Source of the DNA: Pyrenochaeta sp. MPI-SDFR-AT-0127
Taxonomy: Eukaryota > Ascomycota > Dothideomycetes > Pleosporales > Cucurbitariaceae
NCBI GenBank assembly: GCA_020747015.1
Contig: JAGTJM010000126.1
Span: forward strand, 1-37,420
Reading direction: 5' to 3'
DNA length: 37,420 nt
A program made the position numbers and the translations under genes. A model generated the notes under the pieces. The model was not told where the DNA came from. It saw only the letters and a list, made by a program, of their open reading frames with translations, and made no database searches. Below, in pieces: positions 11,217 to 22,337 of the stretch; within the stretch, counting starts at the first letter, position 1, and each line of letters starts with the position of its first letter.

Positions 11217-11861
11217 TTACTGAGCTGCAAGTCCTTCCCTAGTTTTGAGGTACTCCTTCCTATACTGGTTTTCATCCGTCTCAGCGCCCCTATTCAGTGG
11301 AGTCCACTTTGGCTCATCTTTGAATAGGCGCATAGCCTTTGTATACTGCAGTCCTAAATTAGCATCTATCTCTCACACTCACTGGAGAAAGAAAATAAGA
11401 AGCACTCACGTTCTGCTCATCAGTAGTGAATCGATGATAAATCCCACTTGGCAAGATGATTAGATCTCCCTTCTCCAACCAGATCCTAACCCAATCATCA
11501 CCTTCACTCCTGACATCAAAGTATCCTGCACCATCCAGAATGTACCGGATCTCCTCATCCTCGTGAAGATGCTCGTGGAAGAAGGATTTCACCTTCTCTT
11601 CGTAGATGGCACCCATTTTGTCGGGCGACACAGTGATTTCATCCCGGTTCTTATAATTGCGGGATGTTGCGATCGCATCAACACCTGAAACCTCGGGAAC
11701 ATTATGGTAGAGAACGCCGAGTTTGGCGAGATAGTCCGGGTCAACGTTGCGACCGGAGTTGTGTGGCTCACGCTGGTCGCCCTACAAATCATGTGAGCTG
11801 GCTTGGCGTGGGTGGGGATATGACGGCTTACGGGGAGATTGTCAAACCAGTATGCCTTCAT
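11217..11861 (-). CDS. ADI1: acireductone dioxygenase (methionine salvage)
   Basis: Cupin-fold metalloenzyme that oxidises the acireductone 1,2-dihydroxy-3-keto-5-methylthiopentene: with Fe(II) to the methionine precursor 2-keto-4-methylthiobutyrate plus formate, with Ni(II) to an off-pathway product. On the minus strand the exons are 11861-11832, 11781-11410 and 11345-11217, with two short introns (GTAAGC...TGTAG and GTGAGT...CTGCAG), both phase 0. The product is 176 residues, about the size of yeast Adi1. It starts MKAYWFDNLP, as the family does. Metal ligands are visible as EHLHEDEE, with His81, His83 and Glu87, and IYHRF with His126. The C-terminus YTKAMRLFKDEPKW is conserved. A CACGTG hexamer lies about 125 bases upstream. 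Confidence 0.95.
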
Positions 11862-12589
11862 TGTGTTCAATTCTTAGATTGCAAACGCTTGAGGGTTGCA
11901 GGTAGACGTTAATAGCCGTTGTGTTGAGCTTGATTATTGAGGTTGGGCAACGGCAAACACCAGAAAGGATTTGAATTGGGCGATTGCACGTGGCGTAGTT
12001 CCCGAATCACGTCATAGCGATTTCTCAGCAGGGATTAGCTGGGCCTTTCGCGACTTCTTCGAGCACAATGTTTCCCATAATTATATCCATCTGCCGCTTG
12101 GATTATCTGCTTGCCTATAATCACTGGGGATACAAGTTATTTGTTAACCGTAATTCAGCAATCCGGCAATAGAACTTCACCACAGTATCAGCAAGCTTTG
12201 TTAGCACTGATCAGCAGACTGAAAAGGTTCTATACTGTATTCAAGTACTTCCAAACACGTTTTCTAGTTCTCTCTTAAAAGAGTTTGTTTTTTGTGACTA
12301 GACCGAAACTTTTCCTGGTCAACCGGCCAGACATTCACTCATGCATTACTGCACCATTCCGCTCCCAGCAATTTCTGCCGATGCCTCATCCACACAGCCG
12401 CTCAAACTCGAAGCAAGCCGTCAGGGCTCTCTTAGATGCCATACTGTCTCCCATGATGCAGTGGATAGCTTCCATCTCATTGTTTGCGGGACACCTTGCG
12501 GGTGCAATCCATAGAGCAGTAGCGAGCACAGAGCTGGGCAAGCCCATCATAAAATTGCACTGGCAGGCAAACAAGCATGACACAACTCT
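11862..12589. other. intergenic: ARD promoter and 3' flank of the phosducin-like gene
   Basis: No gene supported. A plus-strand open frame (12285-12641) runs into the 3' end of the phosducin-like gene antisense and has no recognisable domain. Confidence 0.5.
11987..11992. promoter_or_regulatory. CACGTG E-box upstream of acireductone dioxygenase
   Basis: Palindromic CACGTG about 125 bases before the ARD start. Cbf1-type bHLH factors use this core at sulfur-metabolism promoters in yeast. The hexamer also occurs several other times in this window, roughly as often as expected by chance, so the functional call is weak. Confidence 0.25.
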
Positions 12590-13265
12590 TCAATCTTCCC
12601 AATCTTCCTCCTCATCATCCTGCCTCGCTTTGCTCTTCTGAATTCTCTGGCGCTCATCCTCCTTGGTGACTTTGTTCCTTGCCAGAACATCAGCCCGAAT
12701 GAGTCTTGCCTCTAAGTCTCTGGTCGTAAAGCTCTCCGGCGTCCTCCCCAGTCCTTCGAATCCAATAATGCGATCAGCTCCAATACCATCGATGAACGCA
12801 ATGACACATGGTAAGACCTGGATGCCTAATCTGGTGACGAGGAAAGGGCAATTGTCAACATTGATCTTCAAAAACCGTGCCTCATAGTGAGAGAGCGCCA
12901 ATGACTGTTTCGAAGTTAGATATCGGGGTTTGGCAAGTCGTAGACATTCTTACTTCGAGATGCGTATCCATAATGCGACAGCGGTTGAAGTCCGGCTTGA
13001 AAAAATGAACCACGCATAGCTTTGTACTCGTTGTGATTTCCATCAAGCCCTTCTCATCCTTGATCTCAGTGTACTTGCCATGCTCGCTCGCCTTTAACTG
13101 CTGCGCTCTGTTGTACTCTGCATGCAGCTGTTGAAGGCGTTGTTCTCGGAAGGCGTCAAGTTCCGAGTCGTCTTCAAGGGCTGCTATCAGAGCGTCCTCG
13201 TCTGAATCATCGTCCTTGGTAGCGCGGTCAACTAACGAAGCGACTTTTGGATCCAGTGCAGCCAT
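12590..13265 (-). CDS. PLP1: phosducin-like / TXNDC9-type thioredoxin-fold protein
   Basis: Cytosolic co-chaperone-like protein. Family members bind the CCT/TRiC chaperonin and modulate folding of tubulin and actin (known for yeast Plp1 and animal TXNDC9). Exons 13265-12954 and 12904-12590 on the minus strand, joined over a 49-bp intron (GTAAGA...ACAG, phase 0), give 208 residues. An acidic N-terminus with Asp/Glu runs and a helical EFREQRLQQLH-like region (here DAFREQRLQQLH) leads into a thioredoxin fold from about 75. The usual CxxC site is replaced by PDFNRC with a single Cys96, so no dithiol chemistry is expected. Motifs HFFKPDFNRCRIMD and FLKINVDNCPFLV, with the cis-proline of VLPC, are typical of the family. 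The tail is strongly acidic. The start at 13265 is preferred over upstream open frame, which reads as promoter. The gene is divergent from the GDP-mannose transporter. Confidence 0.92.
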
Positions 13266-13839
13266 TTTCCTGAAACTGCACAATGGCTGGCTGAAGTGGG
13301 AAAGGGGGGTAAAGTCTAGCAAAGTCGATAAGTGGGTCACGTGCTGATAGTGCAGGCGCAACAGCAAAGAAGCCACGCGATGCCTCCTGAAACCTTGACA
13401 GCAAGGCTGCAAGTGGAAATTCGTTCTCCTGTGCGGCGTGAGCTACGCGTCATAGTGAGATCTGGAAGCGAAAAATAGAAAGCCATTGCTGCCACTATGC
13501 AGGGTCGCAGCTGACCAACAGTTACTGGTGCTCAAAGAAGGCTTAGCGGTATTTGCCAGCGTAAAATTACACTACTGTAAACCACACCTCCCAAGCCCCC
13601 AAGCCAGGGGAGCACCATAGTTGAGACCCACCCATTCGCGTCCTTGCGCAGCTCTCTTGCGAAACTCTCCTCTTTTCCTCTTACATCCTGTCTTCTGTCC
13701 TTTCCTCTTCTCCAGCATCGCCGCCTTTGAAGACGAAGCACTTGCCGTCTACCTGTCCTTAATTACTGGACTGTCCTCTCGCTGCCGCATACCTGCATAA
13801 TCTTAGACGACCCTTCCGCGCGTTCGCTGCCCCTTCACC
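13266..13839. promoter_or_regulatory. divergent promoter region between phosducin-like and GDP-mannose transporter genes
   Basis: 574 bases shared by two divergent starts (13265 minus, 13840 plus). C/T-rich tracts on the plus strand (about 13660-13740) precede the transporter. A CACGTG hexamer lies at 13338-13343. No TATA box is obvious. Confidence 0.5.
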
Positions 13840-15142
13840 ATGTCGGACGATAAGAAGAGCGACGACTACAGAATCGACATGCCTGCGGGCAAAGAGTTTC
13901 GCGCGCCATCACCGCTCCCGCGCGCACCCGCACCACATCGAAGTGGAGGCGCATCAATAACGGAGAACCCGGTCGCTGCCATCCTCGCATACTGTGGTTC
14001 CTCCATTCTGATGACAGTGACGAACAAATATGTTCTGTCAGGCGTAGACTTCAATCTCAACTTCTTCCTGCTTTGTGTTCAGGTATGAACTTCTCAGGCC
14101 CCCTGGAATGCTCGTCTAACAGCACCACAGTCCGTTGTCTGCGTTACAGCTATCTCCATGTGCAAAGCTGCTGGCATCATCACATACAGGGATTTCAATA
14201 GTGATGAAGCAAAGAAATGTACGTGAAGTTGATAGACGAGCACAAAGGCCAAGTTAACAGCCCTAGGGTTCCCCATCTCTCTCCTCCTTATTGGCATGAT
14301 CTACACCAGCACATGGGCGCTGAAGTTCCTTTCGATCCCTGTCTACACCATCTTCAAGAACCTGACAATCATCCTGATCGCATACGGAGAGGTCCTTTGG
14401 TTCGGTGGAGCTGTGACACCCATGGCCCTATTCTCGTTTGGCCTGATGGTGCTGAGCTCCGTCATTGCGGCCTGGGCAGACATCCAGCATGCTTTGGCTA
14501 GTATGGGTCACGCTGCGGAAGCGGCTAATGATGCTATGTCGACTCTACATGCTGGCTATCTGTGGATGATGTTCAACTGCCTCTGCACTGCAACCTATGT
14601 TTTGGGCATGAGGAAACGCATCAAGCTTACCAACTTCAAGGACTTTGACAGTAAGTACATTATCGTCTTGGACAGTATGGTCTGTACGCTGACCCCTAGT
14701 AGCCATGTACTATAACAATCTCCTCACCATCCCCATCCTGCTCGTCGCCTCTATTCTTGTCGAGGACTGGTCACCAGCCAACATCCAGAAGAATTTCCCC
14801 ACTGAGCAGCGAAACACTGTCATCATCGTCATGATCATCTCTGGTCTTTCTACCGTCTTTATCTCGTACACCTCGGCCTGGGCCGTCCGTGTCACTTCGT
14901 CTACGACATACTCCATGGTCGGTGCTCTGAACAAGCTGCCTATTGCGCTCAGTGGTCTGGTCTTCTTTGATGCTCCGGTCACTTTTGGCAGCGTCTCTGC
15001 TATCTTTGTCGGCTTCATCAGTGGCCTGGTATACGCTCTTGCCAAGGTTCGACAAAACAGCAAGCCAAAACACGTTCTCCCAACGAGCAATATCCCTTTG
15101 AGCGCGAGCAGCCAGAGCATGAGGGATAGCCTGAAGTCGTAG
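13840..15142 (+). CDS. VRG4: Golgi GDP-mannose transporter
   Basis: Antiporter that brings GDP-mannose into the Golgi lumen in exchange for GMP, feeding mannosylation of proteins and lipids; essential in many fungi. Exons 13840-14082, 14131-14218, 14267-14650 and 14703-15142 give 384 residues; the three introns are 48, 48 and 52 bp with GTATGA, GTACGT and GTAAGT donors. After a hydrophilic N-terminal tail of about 40 residues come about ten membrane segments. The nucleotide-sugar-binding motifs of Vrg4 are present: YYNN (about 241-244, in place of FYNN) and GALNK (about 312-316). The cytosolic C-tail is Ser/Lys-rich. GALNK followed by LPIALSGLVFF identifies the GDP-mannose subgroup and separates it from the other transporter in this window. 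The symbol follows yeast; filamentous fungi use gmt names. Confidence 0.96.
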
Positions 15143-15807
15143 AGCGCCTACTTCTATCGAACGGAATCTGTCATGAAGACAAACGACTACCTCATGTGTG
15201 TCTTTCTTCTAGCATTATTGTTGAATTGAGTTCAACATGTGCTCCCTTGTTTGGTTGGTAGGGAATTTCGCTTCTAGCTTTCTTCTTGTAACTCTTATGC
15301 ATTATGCATTGCACTACACCATTTAACATATCCTAGAACGGGTTGGCGTTTTGGATTTTGGGTTGCCCAGGGAGTTCGGGCAAGGCTACATGTACGGGAC
15401 GGCCTAATGTCTCGTAACAGGAGCACCGATGTATCAAAAACTGATCAATTATCCAATTCACTTTCTATTTGCTTGCTCTCTTCTTCCATTGCCCTAACAC
15501 TTTTGTTTACCACTACTTTTGGCAGACAGATTCTCCTGAAACTCTAACGGCACAAGCAATCAAGCAAGCATACATTCCCGAGTTTGCGAGTCCGGTTTGC
15601 GCAATCGTCACTGGCTTTCGATTCCGAGTTTGGTGACACTAGATGTCTCTTCCCGTTTGAGCACAATCTATAAAACACAGGGCGAAATCTTATACAACTC
15701 CTGGTGCCCATAAGATCACACCCTTCGTTGCCTTCACTGTTGACCACATCTGAATCTACTCATACGCAGCTTCACATTTCCTAATTTTCACTCATCACAG
15801 GCAGAGA
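15143..15807. other. intergenic: transporter 3' flank and promoter of the next gene
   Basis: No gene seen. The right third contains a TATAAAA box and a C/T-rich leader before the ATG at 15808. Confidence 0.5.
15669..15675 (+). promoter_or_regulatory. TATA box
   Basis: A TATAAAA match about 135 bases upstream of the ATG at 15808, a plausible distance for a fungal TATA promoter. A strong TATA box would fit a regulated rather than housekeeping gene. Confidence 0.45.
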
Positions 15808-16614
15808 ATGTTCAGTCCCTCACCATTGGCACGCGACCCTTTTCAGAGACTCAGCTTTGGCCGTCTCTTCATGCCACTACAACCCCCCTATCAGTCTCCC
15901 ACCCGCGGTGTCCACACGCACCGCCCATCTCGTCCTCGCCGCCACCACTCGTTCTTCGCAGCCGAGGATTCCGCGTTCAGTGAGCAAAGCACGACAGAAG
16001 ACCAATGCTTTTTCGACGATGAGACAACACGTAATGACCGGCTCAATGCATGGTCTTGGACCGATCATCAAAAGAGCTCGTACTACTCTGAACCCATCTC
16101 GGAAATTACGTCCAGTTTCAAAAAGGTTGCATTCAACATCCCATCACGGGCTGCTGAGAAGCTGGGTCTGGGAAAGGATGAAGTCCTTATCCTGCCACCG
16201 GGTCTCACGCACCTCAAGGTGCGAATGCAGATGCAGCATGAAGGGCAAGTTATCAGAGTAGCGGTAGCAGGGGACATGCGGTTTCGTGATATTGTGAAGC
16301 AATTGCTTCCTGCGCATTACCAGGGTGAGGTACGTGCGTGTGTTAAGCTCATGGGGGAGTGGCAGGAACCTGGACCGAGTGCCAAAGTGAGCGATCTAGC
16401 AGAACAGGGCAGGTTCGGTGTGAATGAGGGAAGAGATATGGAAGTCAAGATTGAAATGGGCAGCGCATTGAGAAAGAGTAGGGCTATGGATTTGGTTGTG
16501 GGCATGGGCATGGGCATGGATATAGATGCAGGTACTAGTGGGAGTAGGAAGAGAGGAATGAAGATGTGGGAGAGGGAAACGGGAGTGGGAAGAGAATGTC
16601 TGTGGATGTACTGA
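15808..16614 (+). CDS. uncharacterised fungal protein, possible ubiquitin-like fold
   Basis: 268 residues in a single exon; not recognised. The N-terminal 60 residues are rich in Pro, Arg, Ser and His and look disordered. Residues about 60-100 are acidic and Ser/Thr-rich. The region about 125-220 looks folded: two predicted strands (THLKVRMQMQ and QVIRVAVAG), a helix starting MRFRDIVKQLLP, then strand-like ACVKLMGEW and a last strand MEVKIEMG. This strand-strand-helix-strand order resembles a ubiquitin-like or PB1-like fold, which is inference from pattern only. The C-terminus has a Met-Gly repeat (GMGMGMD) and a basic stretch. The TATA box upstream and the lack of introns support a real transcribed gene, but conservation was not testable here. 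Confidence 0.65.
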   Translation: MFSPSPLARDPFQRLSFGRLFMPLQPPYQSPTRGVHTHRPSRPRRHHSFFAAEDSAFSEQSTTEDQCFFDDETTRNDRLNAWSWTDHQKSSYYSEPISEITSSFKKVAFNIPSRAAEKLGLGKDEVLILPPGLTHLKVRMQMQHEGQVIRVAVAGDMRFRDIVKQLLPAHYQGEVRACVKLMGEWQEPGPSAKVSDLAEQGRFGVNEGRDMEVKIEMGSALRKSRAMDLVVGMGMGMDIDAGTSGSRKRGMKMWERETGVGRECLWMY

Positions 16615-17039
16615 AACGCATTGTTCCTTACTTTTGTGAGGTGAACCCGTCAAGTCTAAGCCGGGGGATTCCGGGTGTATCATGACATAATAACCATGGT
16701 ACACAGGAAGATCTGTTTGGTGTGGGCTGATCGCTATTCCTCTCGAGAATTGAGTCGAGTGTTACTACATACCATTGAAAACAAAATAAACCTTGACCTC
16801 AACACCGACCCACACGCGCCTAACACGTAAAGAAAGGTAAACACCCTATCCTAACATTCCGCGGCCGGACAGAGACCATCTCCGCTCGAAGGAAACGCAA
16901 AACAAAAAGGTGCCATCCGTAATGATTCCAAGCCTGTCCCATCAGGTTCCGCATCTTATGCGCTTCTGCAGCTGATGCCTATGCACCTCGCTCGTTGCCT
17001 GACGGCATTTGGTCACGCGCTCACAGCCATTTGCGCAAC
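16615..17039. other. convergent intergenic region
   Basis: 3' ends of the 15808 gene and H2A.Z face each other. An A-rich stretch (about 16770-16840) may hold polyadenylation signals for both. No gene seen. Confidence 0.5.
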
Positions 17040-17626
17040 TTAGACCTCCACCTTGGCACCCTTCTTCTTCTGCTCAACCTTAAGCAGCAACGCACGATTG
17101 ATATGCGGCAAAACACCTCCAAACGCAATAGTAGCGCGAATGAGCGTGTCGAGTTCCTCGTCTCCTCGGATGGCAAGTTGCAGATGGCGCGGCGTAATGC
17201 GCTTGACCTTGAGGTCTTTGGCAGCGTTGCCTGCGAGTTCGAGAACCTCAGCGGTCAGGTATTCAAGGACGGCGGTCAGGTAGATACTGGCTTTGGCGCC
17301 GATGCGCGTCTTCTGGCGCGTGATGGTTCGAAGGTGGCGCTTTATGCGACCGCATGGGAACTATAGAGAAGAGATCATGTCAGCGCGTCATTCTTATATA
17401 CGGAAGAAGAGGTGTACGTGGGGTGCTCTCAGGTGATGACGCGTAGTATTGGGCAATTACTCACCTGAAGACCGGCTTTGGCAGAGTGCGATTTGGTCGT
17501 CTTGACATGCGAGTCGCCTTTGCCTCCAGTCTTGCCTCCAGTCTTTCCTGAGCAGATTGTTAGCTTGCGCAGGCTCCGATGGCGCGACCTGCAGAATCAG
17601 CGCGTACCTTTACCGCCGCCAGCCAT
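17040..17626 (-). CDS. HTZ1: histone variant H2A.Z
   Basis: Replacement histone that marks promoter-flanking nucleosomes; deposited by SWR1 and acted on by INO80. Exons on the minus strand are 17626-17608, 17547-17465 and 17360-17040, with introns of 60 and 104 bp (GTACGC...CTCAG and GTGAGT...TATAG), giving 140 residues. The N-tail is a Gly-Lys-Thr repeat with acetylatable lysines. The core reads AGLQFPCGRIKR, then AVLEYLTAEVLELAGNAAKD, LKVKRITPRHLQLAIRGDEE and LDTLIRATIAFGGVLPHI. GDEELDTLI, in place of the NDEELNKLL of canonical H2A, and the tail LLKVEQKKKGAKVEV are H2A.Z hallmarks. No SQE motif of H2A.X-type H2A is present. The first exon encodes six residues and one base, so simple frame searches miss the true start. 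Confidence 0.95.
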
Positions 17627-19022
17627 GTCGAAGAACTAAATCGGGTTGAGAATCGGTGTCGATAGTATTGATAGAGGTGCGCGACCGTGTTGCCCGAGTG
17701 TGGAGGCGCGTTCGATGTGGTGTGGTTTGTGGGAGGTGGGGTGGTAGAGGTCAACTTCAGGCTTGTTGTTAGGTACCCAGGCATAGCCCTCGACGCGCCA
17801 TGGACCGATTGGGAAGGCTCGCCTTGGCAATCGTACCAAACATCCGACCACGCGGCCGTGCACAAACTGCTCGGCTGTACTGCCGTGAGTTGTAAACAAA
17901 CCTTGTTTGAGCGATGCTTGGTCTTTGATAGCTCTGTCTGTGCTGCTGGTAGAACTGGAGGCGGGTGTCAACACGCCGACGTAGCTGTAGCCGTGTGCTG
18001 GGCACCATCAAGCGAGGATGGCTGGAGAAAAACAAGGAGCTGAGGAATGTGAGACAAGACAGAAGAATGGAAAAGCAGACAAAAATTGACAGGACCTGCC
18101 TGTAGACGGGTCCTATTGTAGCGTTTGAAAGGTGGTTGAGCGGCCACCGCATCGCGGAGATAGGAGATCATCAAACATAATCGCAACTGCCATCAATACG
18201 TGTAATGTCGATTAACAGTATCTGGACGCATGCCAGGCACATCTAGACCTAGTTTTCCCGTCAGTTGAATGAGCTTGGTCAAGGTCTGAGAATAGAGCCG
18301 GATACGTACCGTGTATGCAGCGTGTACGTGACGTAACGTGGCTCAACTTAATTAGCAACCTCAATGAACTCAGTGTGTTGAAAACTGATGAACAAGTGCA
18401 TCAAAATCACCACAGCCTCCAGGGATATGATGGCCTGGCTGTAGCATTGGCAAATTGTCTATGATTGTACATTGCGCCCTCGAATGCTGTCGGTCCGGAT
18501 CCAGGTTGATGCTCCCCCTGGGGAAGTGGGAATGGCCAGAGAGAAACAACTGGTTAGCGAGTAGCAAAGGAAGACATGATACAGCATCGAAATGCTGGCA
18601 CAAATGCCGTGTTGGTAGCACGACGAAATCTAGTGCAAGTAATGATCCGTCACTCAAGTGTGTTGGCCCAAAGCCAGGACTTTGGAGATAGGCTAGGGCA
18701 CGGATAGCATGCTGCGCAGGGACAGCCCGCCTTGGCGCCCTTATGCGGACGCAACTTGACAGCTCCCCTTTGCGACGACACTTGAAGATGCCGCCGTCGA
18801 CCTCGCCGTAATCACATCGCATTCACCCTCGGCGCACTCACTACTACCCATACAGCTCGCTCTATCGTCGCACTCTTCCTACGCGTCCAAGCGCCCTGGA
18901 ATCATCCGAGTCCAAAGGCCAGCATCAACACTTCCACCGCATTCTCGCCGACCCCCGACGCCGCATGTCAACCCCCGCTGACTGTCCAACTCGCCGCGAT
19001 AACATACCAGCAGAGGTCCGCC
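17627..19022. promoter_or_regulatory. long divergent intergenic region between H2A.Z and striatin
   Basis: About 1.4 kb separates two divergent starts, so both promoters lie here. Overlapping open frames on both strands (for example 18370-18822 minus and 17687-18043 plus) show no domain and no consistent splice structure. The 200 bases before striatin are C-rich on the plus strand. The striatin leader could be long. Confidence 0.5.
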
Positions 19023-21702
19023 ATGGCCTGGCAATCGCCTTCGGCCATGAATGCGGGCGGTGCAAATGGCGGCGGTGATGGGAATGCGCCTGCTGGGACT
19101 GAGTACACGCTGCAGGGTAAGCTGCCCTTCACCAGTATGCTAGCATGCGGGAAACGAAGTGTATACTAATGGTGAATATAGGAGTCATGCGCTTTCTGCA
19201 ACTCGAATGGCACAACCATGAGCGAGCGAGAAATGCCTGGGACATCGAGCGTGCTGAAATGAAGGCTAAGATTGCGAAACAGGAGGGCGAGGTGCGGAGC
19301 GCAAAGAAGCTAAACGACCAGTTGAATAGGCATATCCGCATGCTCGAACAGGCTTTGATGAACGAGCGGAAAAAGAAGGCTGATACAGCAGGAGGAGATG
19401 CTCAGGCAGTAGCGGACGCGAAAGACCCCAAAGCCAAAAAAGGTGGCATCAACGCTACAAAGCGTACGTTCCACAATTTCATACCTAGAACCGGTGATAG
19501 GACGTGAACTGACTTCTGCTGTACAGCCCAGAACAAGAAGCATAACTCGTTCCTCGATGTCGACTCTGAGCTCCTCGACCGGTCAGAGGCCGACCGAGAT
19601 AGCCTGCGGGAAAAATCGAAGCTTTACCTGACGAAATGTGTTGAAGAAATAACATATCTTCTTACACCTCCAGCACAGCCCCCACCTCAACAGCCGAATC
19701 TTCACGCACTGGGAAATGGGACGGGTTTTCTGAATCATGTCGATGCGTCCATGGAAGACCTTTATCTTCAACAGCACCGACAAAAGCAACAGTCGCACCT
19801 TCCCACTATGCCCGGCACATCGATGCCTAATCATCAACCCCCAAGCATACCGACAACTGCCGAACTGCAAAGCTTAGCCAATCAACACCAGATCCATCAT
19901 GCGCCTCAGATGACACGAGAGCCATCTGGTCAGCAGCCCCTATCTCAAAACGCTAGCCTTGCTCAAGAACTGCTTGGACAACCACAACCACAGCAGCCCT
20001 CTGCACAGACCCAACAACATTTTGCTTCGGTACCTGAAGAGCAAGTCGAGAAGGTGACACATACGTATGACAACCAAGGCCGGCAGGTACCGGGCCGCGA
20101 AGAAGGCAGCCTGGCTGCAAATCAAACTACAGGCGATGATGCAGGGGAATGGACTTTCGATGAGCCAGTTTCTGATTTGTCTCAGGATGGGCCTCCTCCG
20201 AGAAGACCGGACATTGAAGAGTTCCCCCCTGCGAATGATATACCTGCAAAGTCCCCACCACGGCCTGGCAAGGGCCGAAGCAAGGACCCTCATACCAGGA
20301 GACTGAGCAGTGACCAGAAAGCTCTTTCAATTGCTGCTCAATTGGCAGCCAAAACGGATCCACAAAGTTTCAAAGTCCGGTTTGCCCTTCGTGGCCATCT
20401 TGATGTCGTTCGCTCTGTCATATTTACCGGGGGCGGTAGCCCTAGTGAGCCTGAGATTTGTACAGCAGGTGACGATGGAATGATCAAAAGATGGATGATA
20501 CCCGCCAGTTACGCAAACCAACTCAGCATGAATAACGACCTAGACATCGCACCATCTTGGTCGCACAGGGGCCACGAAGGTGCTGTCACGTCACTAGCTG
20601 CATGCCCTGCTTCGACTCATTTCTCAACTGGAGGCCGTGTATCTGGCGACGGTTGGATATTCTCCGGTGGCCAGGATGCTACAATTCGGGTGTGGGAAAG
20701 AGGAAGGGTTGATCCAAAAGCCACCCTTGATGGCCACACCGATGCCGTCTGGACTGTATGTGTTCTCCCCACCACCTGCGCGTCCGTGTTCGGAGCCGAT
20801 TGTAGCAATTACGGCGGCCCAGATCGAATACTGCTTGCCTCCGGATCAGCGGACGGCACCATCAAGATTTGGGCTGTCAGCGCACCGCCCCAATTAGTCT
20901 CACCTCAAACTGGATCCCGACGTGGTGTTGGAGGTAGTCGAAGACATTCAGTCACCTCTGGGTCGAACCATCCGTCTTCGCCGCAGCCCAGCATCGCTAC
21001 GTCTACACCTTTCCATTACATGCTAATACATACCATTGAACGCGCGACACATCCTTCGCCTACGTGTATCAGCCCACTTGCACCATCAGGAGAGAACTTC
21101 GTCGTCTCCTTCACCGATGCCTCAATTCTAGTATACGACACCCGAACGGGTGAAGAACTTATTGGCATGGCTAGCAACGAATCCTACGATGGTACACCGG
21201 CTACCGGCATCACATCAGTGGTGACGAGCTCGCAACTCCTTGAAGGGCCATCCCAAGAAGCAGGCCGTGGTAGTTCTGAGGAGGAGGGCAACCATGGGCC
21301 GACAGGATCTAGCAGCAGCGGTGGCCTTGAGGGCGTCATTATTAGTGGGCACGAAGACCATCTCATCAGGTTCTTCGATGCTAATTCTGGTATGCTTACC
21401 CGATGATGACATGAAGAGCACTTTGCTGACACTCAAATCCAGGTCAATGTACATACAGCATGCTCGCCCACCCTGCCGCCATCTCCTCTCTCTCTCTTAG
21501 CAAAGACGGCCGAGAAGCCGTGTCCGCCGGCCACGATGCCTCCATCCGCTTCTGGTCCCTTGACAAGCGCATCTGTACGCAAGAAATCACTGCCCACCGC
21601 ATCATGCGTGGCGAGGGTGTATGCAGTGTTGTGTGGAGTCAAGACGGCCGGCTTGTTGTTTCCGCCGGTGGCGATGGGATCGTCAAAGTCTTTGCGAGAT
21701 AG
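19023..21702 (+). CDS. striatin family scaffold of the STRIPAK complex
   Basis: Regulatory scaffold (the B''' subunit role) linking PP2A, Mob3-like and STRIP proteins; the filamentous-fungus orthologues Pro11, StrA and Fsr1 control hyphal fusion, fruiting and virulence (known family biology). Exons 19023-19116, 19182-19463, 19527-21389 and 21443-21702 give 832 residues. The N-terminal striatin domain starts at about TEYTLQGVMRFLQLEWHNHE (26-45), with the caveolin-binding-like aromatic segment, followed by a coiled coil to about 90. A Gln/Pro-rich disordered linker occupies about 160-400. The C-terminal part is a seven-bladed WD40 propeller; repeat ends IKRW, IRVW, IKIW, ILVY, IRFF, IRFW and VKVF can be read in order. 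The last exon holds blades six (most of it) and seven. Intron 1 has a clear CTAAT branch site. The start at 19023 gives the short glycine-rich N-tail. Confidence 0.93.
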
Positions 21703-22337
21703 TGTACCCGCAGGGACAGCTATGACTTCCCATAAGGTCCTTGCGCTGTTTGCGTCTGCGTAATTGCATTTCTAGCTGGACATACCCCGAGCGTCTTCTT
21801 TTGTTAGTGTGGATCATGTGGCTGACTGGTATGAGTGATGGGATATGGATATGGATATGGATATGGATATGGTAACTTCTGACTTTCTCGCCGCCCTTTT
21901 TACCCTTCTTGTACCAACCTGACCTTTTGCACCTTCATTTTCCGGAAGAAAATTCGTAATGCATGGTTGGGCGCCCCTTCGTTCTCAGGTTTAAACTTCT
22001 CCTGTATTATACAAATCGCCTAGGAAGGTTTGGAGACGACGAGACAATAGATGTTGATTGTGTGGCTACTTGACTTGCAAAGACCTCCTGTGAAGTACAC
22101 GCTGGAACCTTCCCAGCCCTCGCATGTTTACACGTGCAAATGCATTTTGGGATCCACTGCGGAGAGCTCGGGGGATCCGTGCGGCTGGATTAGGAACTGA
22201 GTACAATGTGGGGGGCCTAAAACAAACACCACTCTTTGGGACCTGCAGCAGCTCACCTTACACCATGCTGTCTTGCACACGCCTCTCATACGCGATAACT
22301 TTGCAGTGCTTCCGCACTAATCCACGACCAGATCGCC
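21703..22337. other. intergenic: striatin 3' flank and promoter of the GEF-like gene
   Basis: No gene seen. It holds a hexanucleotide microsatellite at 21841-21872. The right end has short open frames but the first convincing coding exon begins at 22338. Confidence 0.5.
21841..21872. repeat. (GGATAT)5 microsatellite
   Basis: Five tandem copies of GGATAT plus two bases, directly visible, about 140 bases after the striatin stop codon. Confidence 0.9.

Noticed and set aside
10727..11275. 182-codon minus-strand open frame beside acireductone dioxygenase
   Set aside because: Overlaps the last ARD exon in a different frame, with no domain and no plausible promoter spacing.
12285..12641. 118-codon plus-strand open frame with a hydrophobic stretch
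   Set aside because: Runs antisense into the 3' end of the phosducin-like gene; the Ser-rich end is the antisense of its acidic tail.
18370..18822. 150-codon minus-strand open frame between H2A.Z and striatin
   Set aside because: No domain, overlaps other frames on both strands, and sits in a divergent promoter region.
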